From: an uncultured Ruegeria sp. | Lineage (GTDB): Bacteria > Pseudomonadota > Alphaproteobacteria > Rhodobacterales > Rhodobacteraceae | Length of the DNA: 64,000 nt | Direction of reading: 5' to 3' | Assembly (NCBI RefSeq): GCF_947500045.1 | Contig: NZ_CANMQQ010000008.1 | Coordinates: 124,001-188,000 of the forward strand | Shown: in pieces, positions 1 through 8,400 of the stretch | How positions within the stretch are numbered: position 1 is the stretch's first letter | How the letters are laid out: each line of letters starts with the position of its first letter | The notes under the pieces: generated by a model | The model's database searches: none | What the model saw: only the letters and a program-made list of their open reading frames with translations | What the model was told of the DNA's origin: nothing | Program-made: the position numbers and the translations under genes

Positions 1-1275
1 GATCCTCGCGGCGATCACCGCCTGATGGAGATCGTTCAGATTGTGGCCTGCCATCAGGACCTCTCCCTGAACTGGCAGCAGTTCACGTGTCAGCAGCTGA
101 GCAAGCGCAGTTCGCTCGGAGGCATGTTTCGACTGAATGGCGATCCGCGCGCCTTGCGGAATTATCAGATCAATATCTTCTAGGATGGTCTTACCGTCGT
201 CGTCACGAACCGTAACATTGCGAAGTTCGATATCCCCCGTCAGATGCGGGATGGATGCGGGGACACCTTCAAACAGCCGCTCAGGTATCATGTTTGAAGG
301 GGCAAACCGCTCGATCACAATCTCCCAGCGCAGCGACATGTCCTGCACTTGGTTGTAGTAGGTCAGAAGGTCTTTCCACGGGCCGCTGAGATCCTTGTAG
401 GCACCCAAAGCTGCTACCAGCGCGCCCACCGTCACCTCACCGGTGATCGCTAGGTAACCACCCACCGAATAGAACAGGAAAGGCGTCATCTGAGTGATCA
501 GGTTGTTGAGGAACTTCATGAAGAATTTCTTGTTGTAGATCTTGAAGCGGATCTCGAACAAGGTTCCCAGACGATGGCTGAACTGAGCCAGACGATAACG
601 CCAACCACCATTGGTGCGCAGGTCACTTATCCCGGCGGCACTTTCACCGATTTCAGAGCTTAATCGCCTGACTTCTTGAATACGATCCTTGTTCAGAAGG
701 TTGATTTGGCGCTGAAGCTTCGGGATCAACCAAGCCTGCACAGGGATCAGCGCAATACTGGCAAGCCCGAACCAGACGCTTTGCATGAACAGAAAGGTAA
801 CGATGGTCATCATCTGACCAAACTGAAACACCGGTTGCGCGATGGCATCGCCCATCAGCCCACCCATCGGTTCGGCCTCGGACGTGATCATCGACACCAG
901 TTCACCCTGACTGGTCGTCGCGAAATAGGACTTGGGGAATCGCATGGCACGGCTGATCAGAGTAAAGCGCAGACGCCGCAGCATTCGTTCGGCCAGAATG
1001 CCTTTCATAGTGTTTATGCGCATCTTCATCACGCCGCTGGCAATGACCGTCGCCAAAAACGCAAAACACAGAATCATCAGGTACTGCACCTGGCTTACGG
1101 TGAAGCCAAGGAATGTCACGGTATCCGTCGGCGCACCAATGGCGTCGTTAATGATCTGTTTTGGAAGCTCCAACGAGGCATAGAGGAAAGGAAACGACAA
1201 AACCGTCAAAAAAAGCAGCACCAATTGCTGTTTTTTCGAGTGCTTCCAGATAAATGAAAATAGGGTGGGTTCCAT
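1..1275 (-). CDS. ABC transporter, permease plus start of ATPase domain (partial)
   Basis: Reading leftward from the ATG at 1275 gives 425 codons that stay open to the window edge, so the 3' part is missing. Residues 1 to about 320 form an ABC exporter transmembrane domain with several hydrophobic segments. From about residue 345 an ATPase domain begins, typical of the fused exporter family. Where the Walker A glycine/lysine loop should be, the protein reads IAIQSKHASERTALAQLL, so the usual GxxGxGK[ST] is absent while the flanking family pattern is kept. This ATPase half may therefore not hydrolyse ATP, unless a second nucleotide-binding domain lies beyond the window. The substrate is unknown. 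The gene is divergent from the DUF6478-like gene. Confidence 0.85.
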   Translation of the reverse strand, partial: MEPTLFSFIWKHSKKQQLVLLFLTVLSFPFLYASLELPKQIINDAIGAPTDTVTFLGFTVSQVQYLMILCFAFLATVIASGVMKMRINTMKGILAERMLRRLRFTLISRAMRFPKSYFATTSQGELVSMITSEAEPMGGLMGDAIAQPVFQFGQMMTIVTFLFMQSVWFGLASIALIPVQAWLIPKLQRQINLLNKDRIQEVRRLSSEIGESAAGISDLRTNGGWRYRLAQFSHRLGTLFEIRFKIYNKKFFMKFLNNLITQMTPFLFYSVGGYLAITGEVTVGALVAALGAYKDLSGPWKDLLTYYNQVQDMSLRWEIVIERFAPSNMIPERLFEGVPASIPHLTGDIELRNVTVRDDDGKTILEDIDLIIPQGARIAIQSKHASERTALAQLLTRELLPVQGEVLMAGHNLNDLHQAVIAARI

Positions 1276-1516
1276 GCCCCTGCCTCGTCGTGAAACTTAA
1301 TGATCTGGGGATAATTCGGGTTACATCCCGACCAGAACGCCGACGGTAAGCTGCAGCCCTTCCCTTTGCAAGAATAGTGAAGTGTCGTTGCCATAAATTT
1401 CAGTTGATCGATGGGCTTTAACCAGATTTCAGAAAATATCGCGCCCTAATCATCAAGACGTGTTTGTCCCTCGCTTTGACTTTGACTAAACAGAAGCAGG
1501 TTTGGATGATAGGACG

Positions 1517-2278
1517 ATGGGCGGATTTCTGGATCGCTATATACGACGCAAGGCAATCGCGCAGTGGCGGCTGGCTGAACAGCAGGCTGATCAGATGGCA
1601 TTGCCCAAATTGCGCCGCCAACGGGACGAGGCGCGCCATTTGCGCGGGCAACTAGAGCGGGTCATCCAAACAGCAGACAGTCGTTTGATCCAGCCGCGGC
1701 TTGGTTCGAACCAGTTTCCGAGACCGCTGGGAACCGATTGGTCCTGGCGTCCTGATCTTTGGCGCGAACCGGCCTTGCGCAAAGGACTTGCCTCAGCACC
1801 GCGCAAAGCAGGAATAGACAGTCAGGTGACCCTGTTTCATGATTGCCCTCTGGCAGAGATCGCAATGCAACAAACACGAAATCGACGGGGAAAGGACCTG
1901 GCTCCCTTCAGTCTGGCGATTGAGGTCTTTGATTTTCAAGGTACATTTCTGTCACTTTCGGTCGAACTTCCAATGGATGCCGCCATTGATTTGACACGCC
2001 AGCATCTGATGCGGGTGGACACCGTGATTGAATCCGAGCGCCCGACAACTGTGTATTCCCGGCTTAACATCCAACATGGTCCAAACACTGAGCAGGTTCT
2101 GCGAGAACTCAATCTTTCAATGTCAGAAAGTTCGGTGGATTTTGACCTTGCGCATTTGGAACTGCATGAACGACGAATTGAAAAACTCTGGCTGGACCTA
2201 ATCATTGATGAACCGGCAATGAACCGCATAATCTTGCGCGATCTGACATTCTGCCGCCACCACCGGGCCGATCTGTAG
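1517..2278 (+). CDS. DUF6478-like conserved protein
   Basis: A 253-residue soluble protein, with no signal peptide or membrane segment. It opens with a basic amphipathic helix containing repeated Arg/Leu/Glu, followed by a GSNxFxRPxGTDWxWRPDLW block at about residues 65-85 that I associate from memory with DUF6478 of Rhodobacteraceae. The function is unknown. I chose the ATG at 1517; a TTG five codons upstream is also possible. The next gene starts 6 bp downstream, so the two are probably co-transcribed. Confidence 0.75.
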   Translation: MGGFLDRYIRRKAIAQWRLAEQQADQMALPKLRRQRDEARHLRGQLERVIQTADSRLIQPRLGSNQFPRPLGTDWSWRPDLWREPALRKGLASAPRKAGIDSQVTLFHDCPLAEIAMQQTRNRRGKDLAPFSLAIEVFDFQGTFLSLSVELPMDAAIDLTRQHLMRVDTVIESERPTTVYSRLNIQHGPNTEQVLRELNLSMSESSVDFDLAHLELHERRIEKLWLDLIIDEPAMNRIILRDLTFCRHHRADL

Positions 2279-2284
2279 AGGCAT

Positions 2285-2641
2285 ATGATGACGCAAACCA
2301 GCTTGACCCCGATCCGTTTTGAAAACGCTGTATGGGAAGGCCACCTGACCAGTGAAACCGCTCTACAGGTTGAGGTGCTGTATCTTGGTGAACCATTGCC
2401 AGATGTCGAGCTGACGCCCGACGAAGACGGATGGGATTTGCGCATCCCGGTGCCCCTTTCGATCATGACCGAAGGCGTTCACTGCATCTTAATTCGTGAC
2501 GTGGCGACCAATCAGAAATTGGGCGATTTCACCATCATCGCCGGATCTCCTGCCGCCGACGATCTGAGGGCCGAGGTTGCGTTGCTTCGCGCGGAACTTG
2601 ACATGCTGAAGCGCGCGTTCCGCCGGTCTCAGTCATCATAG
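2285..2641 (+). CDS. Small conserved protein paired with the DUF6478-like gene
   Basis: 118 residues, acidic in the middle and ending in a basic amphipathic helix (about residues 93-115). The first two codons are both ATG, so the start may be 2285 or 2288. It follows the DUF6478-like gene by 6 bp, which suggests one transcript. I do not recognise a named domain. The body looks like a small beta-rich fold followed by a coiled helix. Confidence 0.65.
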   Translation: MMTQTSLTPIRFENAVWEGHLTSETALQVEVLYLGEPLPDVELTPDEDGWDLRIPVPLSIMTEGVHCILIRDVATNQKLGDFTIIAGSPAADDLRAEVALLRAELDMLKRAFRRSQSS

Positions 2642-2746
2642 AATCTGTTCCTGGCGCTCCAGCCGACAGCGATCTTCGGAAGTATTCCTTTCTTTTCAGT
2701 CATATCCATGCATCATTGAAGCTTCCCATCTTCAATTGATGAGACT

Positions 2747-4273
2747 ATGGACCGCACGAGCATCATAAAAGTCATCGCCTTGATGGTGACGGCCTTCGGG
2801 ATCGGGATCGATTTCACCGGAGCCCTGATGCTGGTCCCTGCCATTGAAAACAGCTTTGACACAGACATCACCAGCACCCAGTGGGTTCTGAACATCTATG
2901 CCCTGTTTTTTGCCATGACGATGGTGGCCGGAGGTCGCTTGGGTGACATGTATGGTCACCGCAAGATGATGATCATCGGCCTTTGTATCTTCCTGTTCGC
3001 TTCTGTTTTGTGCTTTGTCTCGCCCGGGTTGGATTACCTGATCGGGGCGCGCGCCTTGCAAGGGATAGGTGCCGGATGCGTCTGGCCCTGCACTCTTGCG
3101 TTTGGGGCGACCAAGGTTTCAAAAGAAGAACATCGCGCGTTGGTTATGGGGCTGATCCTGGCCGGGGTTACCACCGGCAATGTCTTCGGTCCGATGATCA
3201 GTGGGGCAGTTGTCAATCTGGGTGATTGGCGGCTATTTTTCCTGGCCAACGTGGTGTTTTCCTGTATTTCGATGGCGACGGCCATTCTTCTGATGGAGCG
3301 CGAGACCGAGCACAAAACAGGTGAACGTATCGACTTTGCCGGTATGGGCGTCCTATCTTTCGCTGTTTTGCTGCTGCTCTATGGTTTGGATGTCGGGGCC
3401 GACTGGGGCTGGACCTCGCTACCGCTCTTGCTGTTGTTCTTTGTCAGCGCAGTGTTGTTCTTCTTGTTTCCGAGGATCGAAAAGCGGGTCAAAGAACCTT
3501 TGCTGCTGCCGCAACTGATGCAGAACCGGGAGTTTCTGATCACACTAGGTCTGAATATGTTCAACGTATCGGCCGCTTTTGTCGGATTGCTGTATTTTCC
3601 GCAATATATGCAAAAAGTCCTTGGATGGTCCGTCTTTCAATCTGCACTGGGATTGGCACCACTGACGGTATTATTGGCCGTCGGATCCATCGTTTCGGGC
3701 ACGCTATATAATGATTTCGGACCCAAACGATTGCTCTTTTGGGGTTATATTTGCGCAACGGCTGGCGCAGCCAGCGTCGTCCTGATGCCCGCCGGGTCCG
3801 GATATCTTCAGATCCTGCCAGGAATGGCCATGATTGGGTTGGGCGCAACATTGACGGTCGGCCCTTCGGGTACTGCTGCTGTATGCGCGGTCAAGCCAGA
3901 ACGCGCCGGTCTGGTTGGCGGTCTAAGTTTCATGACACATCTCGTTTACGGTGCCATTTCTGTCGCCTGTGCGACTGCAGTCATGTACGCGTCGAGCCTG
4001 TCCAGCCTGAAATCTCGATTAACCGCCGCAGGCATCAATTTGTCCGAGGCCGATCTGAAAGTGATCAATGGTGGAACCTTGACCACAGAATCTGCGAAAG
4101 CGGTGCTTCAGAAACTAAATTCGGGTGAAACCGAGAAGGTTAAGGCCGCCATTGCAGCAGCCTTTGATACCGGTATGAACATGGCCTTCGTCTTCGCCAC
4201 CATCTCGGTCGCCGCTGGTATCGTTCTTGCCCTGATGCTAGACGAGAAAAAGCTGCACAAAGTCGAAGGCTGA
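2747..4273 (+). CDS. DHA2-family MFS drug/proton antiporter
   Basis: A 508-residue integral membrane protein with about 14 hydrophobic segments, the size and topology of the DHA2 (EmrB/QacA) branch of the major facilitator superfamily. The family's motif A is visible as GGRLGDMYGHRK at residues 62-73, between the second and third membrane segments. These proteins export hydrophobic cations and drugs in exchange for protons; the substrate here cannot be told. No membrane-fusion partner is adjacent. It converges on ctpA, with a hairpin terminator between them. Confidence 0.88.
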   Translation: MDRTSIIKVIALMVTAFGIGIDFTGALMLVPAIENSFDTDITSTQWVLNIYALFFAMTMVAGGRLGDMYGHRKMMIIGLCIFLFASVLCFVSPGLDYLIGARALQGIGAGCVWPCTLAFGATKVSKEEHRALVMGLILAGVTTGNVFGPMISGAVVNLGDWRLFFLANVVFSCISMATAILLMERETEHKTGERIDFAGMGVLSFAVLLLLYGLDVGADWGWTSLPLLLLFFVSAVLFFLFPRIEKRVKEPLLLPQLMQNREFLITLGLNMFNVSAAFVGLLYFPQYMQKVLGWSVFQSALGLAPLTVLLAVGSIVSGTLYNDFGPKRLLFWGYICATAGAASVVLMPAGSGYLQILPGMAMIGLGATLTVGPSGTAAVCAVKPERAGLVGGLSFMTHLVYGAISVACATAVMYASSLSSLKSRLTAAGINLSEADLKVINGGTLTTESAKAVLQKLNSGETEKVKAAIAAAFDTGMNMAFVFATISVAAGIVLALMLDEKKLHKVEG

Positions 4274-4293
4274 ACTGAAACAGCGAGGGAGCA

Positions 4294-4312
4294 GGGCCGC
4301 GCGTGGCGGCCC
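4294..4312. terminator. Hairpin terminator between converging genes
   Basis: A perfect 7-bp stem GGGCCGC/GCGGCCC around a 5-nt loop lies in the 45-bp gap between the converging MFS and ctpA stop codons. It is followed on the plus strand by a pyrimidine-rich stretch. It probably works in both directions. Confidence 0.6.
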
Positions 4313-4318
4313 CTATCC

Positions 4319-5659
4319 TTATTGCGAAGGTCCGGTTGGATTGAAGGCCGATAGACCTTTGAGGATGTCGATGGCATAGGCCATTTGGTAATCCTCTTCC
4401 CGCAGTTCTGCGGTGGCTTCGGCCTTGGCGCGATCTTCTTCGATTTGGCGGATTTCATCTTCACTCAGGCTGTCATTATTCAGGCTGCCGCGTAGATCTG
4501 CCTCGGACCGTGTGCGGGCGTTTGCGTCGTCCTCTTCTTCCTCAGGCCTATTACGCGGTTGCTCTACAATGATGTCCGGGCTGACGCCAAGCGCCTGAAT
4601 CGAGCGGCCCGAAGGCGTGTAATAGCGCGATGTCGTCAGACGCATCGCCCCATCACCCCGGATTGGCATAACGGTCTGGACTGATCCTTTACCAAAGCTC
4701 TTGGTGCCAACCACGATCGCCCGATGGTGGTCCTGCAAGGCGCCCGCGACGATTTCCGAAGCCGAAGCCGAACCGCCGTTGATCAGAACCACGATGGGCT
4801 TGCCACCGGTCAAATCGCCAGCCGTGGCGTTAAACCGTTCACCGTCTTCCGGGTTTCGACCTCGGGTCGAAACGATCTCACCTTCATCCAGAAACGCATC
4901 CGAGACCTTGATGGCCTGTGTCAGCAGCCCGCCTGGATTGTTTCGCAAATCCAGAACGATGCCGTTAACATTTTCGATGCCTCCGGCTTCTTCGATTTGC
5001 TCTTCCAAGCCATCTTTGAGGTTCGGGTAAGTCTGATCGTTGAAGGTTGTGACGCGAAGCACGACGCTGGTGCCTTCGGTGCGCGCGCGCACTGCGGTCA
5101 GCTTGATCGTGTCGCGAACGATGGTAACGTCGAACGGCTCTTGCTCACCTTCGCGGACAACAGTGATCACGATTTCCGATCCCACCGGGCCACGCATCAG
5201 ATCAACGGCTTTGTCCAATGTCAGACCCAGAATGCTTTCGCCGTCAACATGGGTGATAAAGTCGCCCGCCTCGATCCCTGCAGCATCCGCCGGAGTGTCA
5301 TCGATGGGCGAGACAACTTTGACAAAACCTTCTTCTTGCGTGACCTCGATACCAAGCCCCCCGAACTCACCGCGTGTCTGCACACGCATCTGTTCCGCAT
5401 CGTCGGGCGATAGATAGCTGGAATGCGGATCCAAAGAGGTCAGCATCCCATCAATCGCAGCCTCGATCAGCTCATCAGTTTCCACTTCTTCGACATACTG
5501 GGCGCGGATACGCTCAAATATATCGCCGAACAGATCAAGCTGTTCGTAGACACCGGCCTTGCTTTCGGCCTCTTGCGCCAGCAAAGGGCCCGCGATCTGT
5601 GTTGTTGCAATTAACCCTGCCACGGTGCCGGCCAGTCCGGCCATCACAAATTTCTTCAT
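4319..5659 (-). CDS. ctpA: S41 carboxyl-terminal processing protease
   Basis: A 446-residue periplasmic serine protease of the CtpA/Prc family. A signal peptide covers about residues 1-29. A PDZ domain follows (about 95-170), then the S41 catalytic core. The nucleophile motif GGSASASE lies near residue 295 and the catalytic lysine is in SFGKGSVQT at residue 324. The tail after 370 is acidic, low-complexity and helical. These enzymes trim the C-termini of periplasmic and envelope proteins. The gene starts 6 bp after the EnvC-like gene, and with gpmI forms the order gpmI-envC-like-ctpA, which I regard as typical of alphaproteobacteria. Confidence 0.93.
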   Translation of the reverse strand: MKKFVMAGLAGTVAGLIATTQIAGPLLAQEAESKAGVYEQLDLFGDIFERIRAQYVEEVETDELIEAAIDGMLTSLDPHSSYLSPDDAEQMRVQTRGEFGGLGIEVTQEEGFVKVVSPIDDTPADAAGIEAGDFITHVDGESILGLTLDKAVDLMRGPVGSEIVITVVREGEQEPFDVTIVRDTIKLTAVRARTEGTSVVLRVTTFNDQTYPNLKDGLEEQIEEAGGIENVNGIVLDLRNNPGGLLTQAIKVSDAFLDEGEIVSTRGRNPEDGERFNATAGDLTGGKPIVVLINGGSASASEIVAGALQDHHRAIVVGTKSFGKGSVQTVMPIRGDGAMRLTTSRYYTPSGRSIQALGVSPDIIVEQPRNRPEEEEDDANARTRSEADLRGSLNNDSLSEDEIRQIEEDRAKAEATAELREEDYQMAYAIDILKGLSAFNPTGPSQ

Positions 5660-5665
5660 ACTCGT

Positions 5666-6799
5666 TTATCCATCCTTGTCCGTCCGGAACCATGATTCCG
5701 GGTCCACTGGGCTGTTGTCTTCTCTTACCTCTATATAGAGCGTTTCTGACCGGTCAGTTCCAGTGCCATCACCGCTTGTTGACATAATAGCGCCGATTTC
5801 CGGTGTTTCGCCTGGCATCAAACCGACCGGAGTGCCCTCGGGAATCACCTCACCGGTCTTGCCATACACCTCTTGCAAGCCCGAAAATACGAAGAGCAGC
5901 CCGGGTTGTGGCTCGAGGATCACCAGATTTCCCAGATTCAGCAAGGGCCCACGGTAGCGGATCGTTGCTGCAGTGGGTGACGTTACCAAGGCACGGGGCC
6001 GAGTTCCCAGCACGAGACCGGCGCGTGTTACCCCCGCGGCATCCGTTTCTCCTGCCCGATGAAGCAAAATACCCTGAACAGGGAGTGTGATCTGACCTTT
6101 AAGGTCCGAGACATCCGCACTGGTGTCTTCAATTTCGCCATCGGATATCTCGGACAGTCCACTGGCAAACCCGTCCAGAGTTTCTGTCGAAGATATCAGG
6201 ATTGCGGTACGAACTGGGTCTTCGACGAACCGGCGCGGCAGATCGGTGCGATCCGCAATAGCCTCGCTCAGCCGCGTGCGGGCATCCTGCACGCCAGTCA
6301 AACCTTCCGTCAGCGTATTGGCCGCGCTCTGCTGAAGCTGCCGCAGCGTCTGCACTTCTTGCAAATCACTGGCAAGAGCCTGAGCTTTGGCGTTCAGACC
6401 GGGCGTGACCTCGGACAACATCATACCGGTGCGTGCGGCCCCCAATGGGCCGGAAGGGTGCAGCATCAACACTGGTGGTGCGGTGGTTTCGATGGTCTGC
6501 AATACACCCAGCAGCTGCGCCACTTCCTGCTCTCTCACTTGCAATTCCGCAGACAATTGCGCCTCGCGCAGTGCCGCACGGCGCAGGCCGTCCCGCATGG
6601 CGGTCAAACCGGCCTCATAGGCCTGTATCGTTCCGGTCAGGGCCTTGACGCGGTCGCGGGCACTGTCGGCCTCGGTCAATGCAATTGATGCTTCCTCCAG
6701 CATCCCGGCTGCTTCCAGCGCCGCCGTTGACGGGCTGTTTTGGGCGCCGACAGTCGTCGACCAAATCAATACCGCAGCGAGGATCGAACCCAACCTCAT
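5666..6799 (-). CDS. EnvC-like murein hydrolase activator (degenerate LytM)
   Basis: 377 residues with a signal peptide (1 to about 19), a long Ala/Leu/Glu coiled coil (about 25-170) and a C-terminal LytM/M23-type fold from about 240. The end of the fold is recognisable as LYIEVREDNSPVDPESWF, but the zinc ligands of active M23 peptidases (HxxxD and HxH) are not visible. This is the pattern of EnvC/NlpD regulators that activate amidases at the division septum. Its ATG overlaps the gpmI stop (ATGA), so translation is coupled. Confidence 0.85.
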   Translation of the reverse strand: MRLGSILAAVLIWSTTVGAQNSPSTAALEAAGMLEEASIALTEADSARDRVKALTGTIQAYEAGLTAMRDGLRRAALREAQLSAELQVREQEVAQLLGVLQTIETTAPPVLMLHPSGPLGAARTGMMLSEVTPGLNAKAQALASDLQEVQTLRQLQQSAANTLTEGLTGVQDARTRLSEAIADRTDLPRRFVEDPVRTAILISSTETLDGFASGLSEISDGEIEDTSADVSDLKGQITLPVQGILLHRAGETDAAGVTRAGLVLGTRPRALVTSPTAATIRYRGPLLNLGNLVILEPQPGLLFVFSGLQEVYGKTGEVIPEGTPVGLMPGETPEIGAIMSTSGDGTGTDRSETLYIEVREDNSPVDPESWFRTDKDG

Positions 6800-8313
6800 G
6801 TCAGCAGGCTTTCCCCAGTCATTTCAACGGGCTTCGGTAGCTCCATCAGTTGCAGCAGCGTCGGCGCGAGATCAGCCAACCGCCCATTGCGCAGGCCTGC
6901 GCCCACGGGGCCTCCAACCAGTACAACCGGGACCGGATTCAATGTATGCGCCGTATGCGGACCACCTGTTTCCGGATCGATCATCATTTCACAATTTCCG
7001 TGATCTGCAGTCACGATCATCGCGCCCCCGACCTGTTTCAGGGCGGCAACCACCTTTGCCAAACCTTGATCAACGGCTTCGCAGGCATCAATCGCAGCCT
7101 GCAGGTCGCCAGTATGGCCGACCATGTCGGGGTTTGCATAGTTGGTGATGATCAGGTCATAGCCTGCATGAATCGCCTCAACAAATTTTTCGGTCACCTC
7201 GGACGAAGACATCTCAGGCTGAAGGTCATACGTCGCCACTTTAGGCGATTTGGGCATGAAACGATCTTCACCCCCTTCGGGCTGTTCTTTGCCGCCATTC
7301 AGGAAGAAGGTGACGTGCGGGTATTTCTCGGTCTCGGCCAGCCGAAACTGGCGCAGACCCTGTTTTGCGACCCATTCACCCAAGGTGTTCACGATCTCGC
7401 GTTTGGGAAACACGGTCGTCATATACCCATCGTGGTCATCGGAATACGCGACCATGCCAAGCAGCGCCGACAGCGGCGGGCGTGGGCCTGTGTCGAACTC
7501 TTCAAAACCGGGTTCTCCAACGGCGCGTAGAATTTCGCGGGCACGGTCGGCACGGAAGTTTAGGCAGAACAACCCGTCGCCATCCTGCATGCCTACGTAT
7601 CCGGCAAGCACCGTGGGCGCGATAAACTCATCGGTCTCGGATTGGTTATAGGCATGATCCACGGCCTCATGCGCTGAGTACACGATACGCCCCTGCCCCT
7701 TGACCATGGCGTCATAGGCCTCAGACACCCGTTCCCAGCGATTGTCGCGGTCCATAGCAAAGTACCGACCGCAAACGGTGACGATTTTCGCACCTTCAGG
7801 CAAACGGTCTTCCAGCTCTGCGATATAGGTGAAGGCTGACTTCGGGGCCACATCACGTCCATCGGTAATGGCGTGCATTGCCACCGGGACACCCGCGTCG
7901 GTGACGGCCTTGGCGGCGGCTACGATATGATCAAGATGCCCGTGTACACCGCCATCCGATACCAGCCCCATCAGGTGGGCTGTCCCGCCTGCCGCCTTCA
8001 CCTTGGAGATGAACTCCTGCAGCGCTGGATTGGCGAAGAAAGTGCCGTCTTCGATCGCCAGATCGATCTGCCCCAAATCCATCGCAACCACGCGCCCTGC
8101 CCCAATATTGGTGTGACCGACCTCGGAATTGCCCATCTGTCCGCTCGGCAGACCCACATCGGGCCCGTGCGTGATCAATTGCGCATGGGGGCCTTCGGCC
8201 ATGATCGCATCAAATGTGGGCGTGTTGGCCAGATGCGGCGCGTTCGCCTTGGTGTTATCGGACAGGCCCCAACCATCAAGAATACACAGAACAACAGGTT
8301 TGGGGGCAGTCAT
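6796..8313 (-). CDS. gpmI: 2,3-bisphosphoglycerate-independent phosphoglycerate mutase
   Basis: 505 residues from the ATG at 8313, the usual length of GpmI. It interconverts 3- and 2-phosphoglycerate in glycolysis and gluconeogenesis through a phosphoserine intermediate. The nucleophile is Ser63 in QMGNSEVGH, and Mn-binding alkaline-phosphatase-superfamily motifs are present (LDGWG near the start; TADHGNCE and HTAH near the end). A GGAGAG ribosome site lies just upstream of this ATG. A longer reading frame extends 17 codons upstream but lacks family similarity there. Confidence 0.96.
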   Translation of the reverse strand: MTAPKPVVLCILDGWGLSDNTKANAPHLANTPTFDAIMAEGPHAQLITHGPDVGLPSGQMGNSEVGHTNIGAGRVVAMDLGQIDLAIEDGTFFANPALQEFISKVKAAGGTAHLMGLVSDGGVHGHLDHIVAAAKAVTDAGVPVAMHAITDGRDVAPKSAFTYIAELEDRLPEGAKIVTVCGRYFAMDRDNRWERVSEAYDAMVKGQGRIVYSAHEAVDHAYNQSETDEFIAPTVLAGYVGMQDGDGLFCLNFRADRAREILRAVGEPGFEEFDTGPRPPLSALLGMVAYSDDHDGYMTTVFPKREIVNTLGEWVAKQGLRQFRLAETEKYPHVTFFLNGGKEQPEGGEDRFMPKSPKVATYDLQPEMSSSEVTEKFVEAIHAGYDLIITNYANPDMVGHTGDLQAAIDACEAVDQGLAKVVAALKQVGGAMIVTADHGNCEMMIDPETGGPHTAHTLNPVPVVLVGGPVGAGLRNGRLADLAPTLLQLMELPKPVEMTGESLLT

Positions 8314-8400
8314 GAAAGCTCTCCGATTGCGGCGGCGTTGTCGTCTTCTACCCCTTGCTCGCACAAGGTTGAACCGTCTTTTGGGGCTACAGGGATAGAA

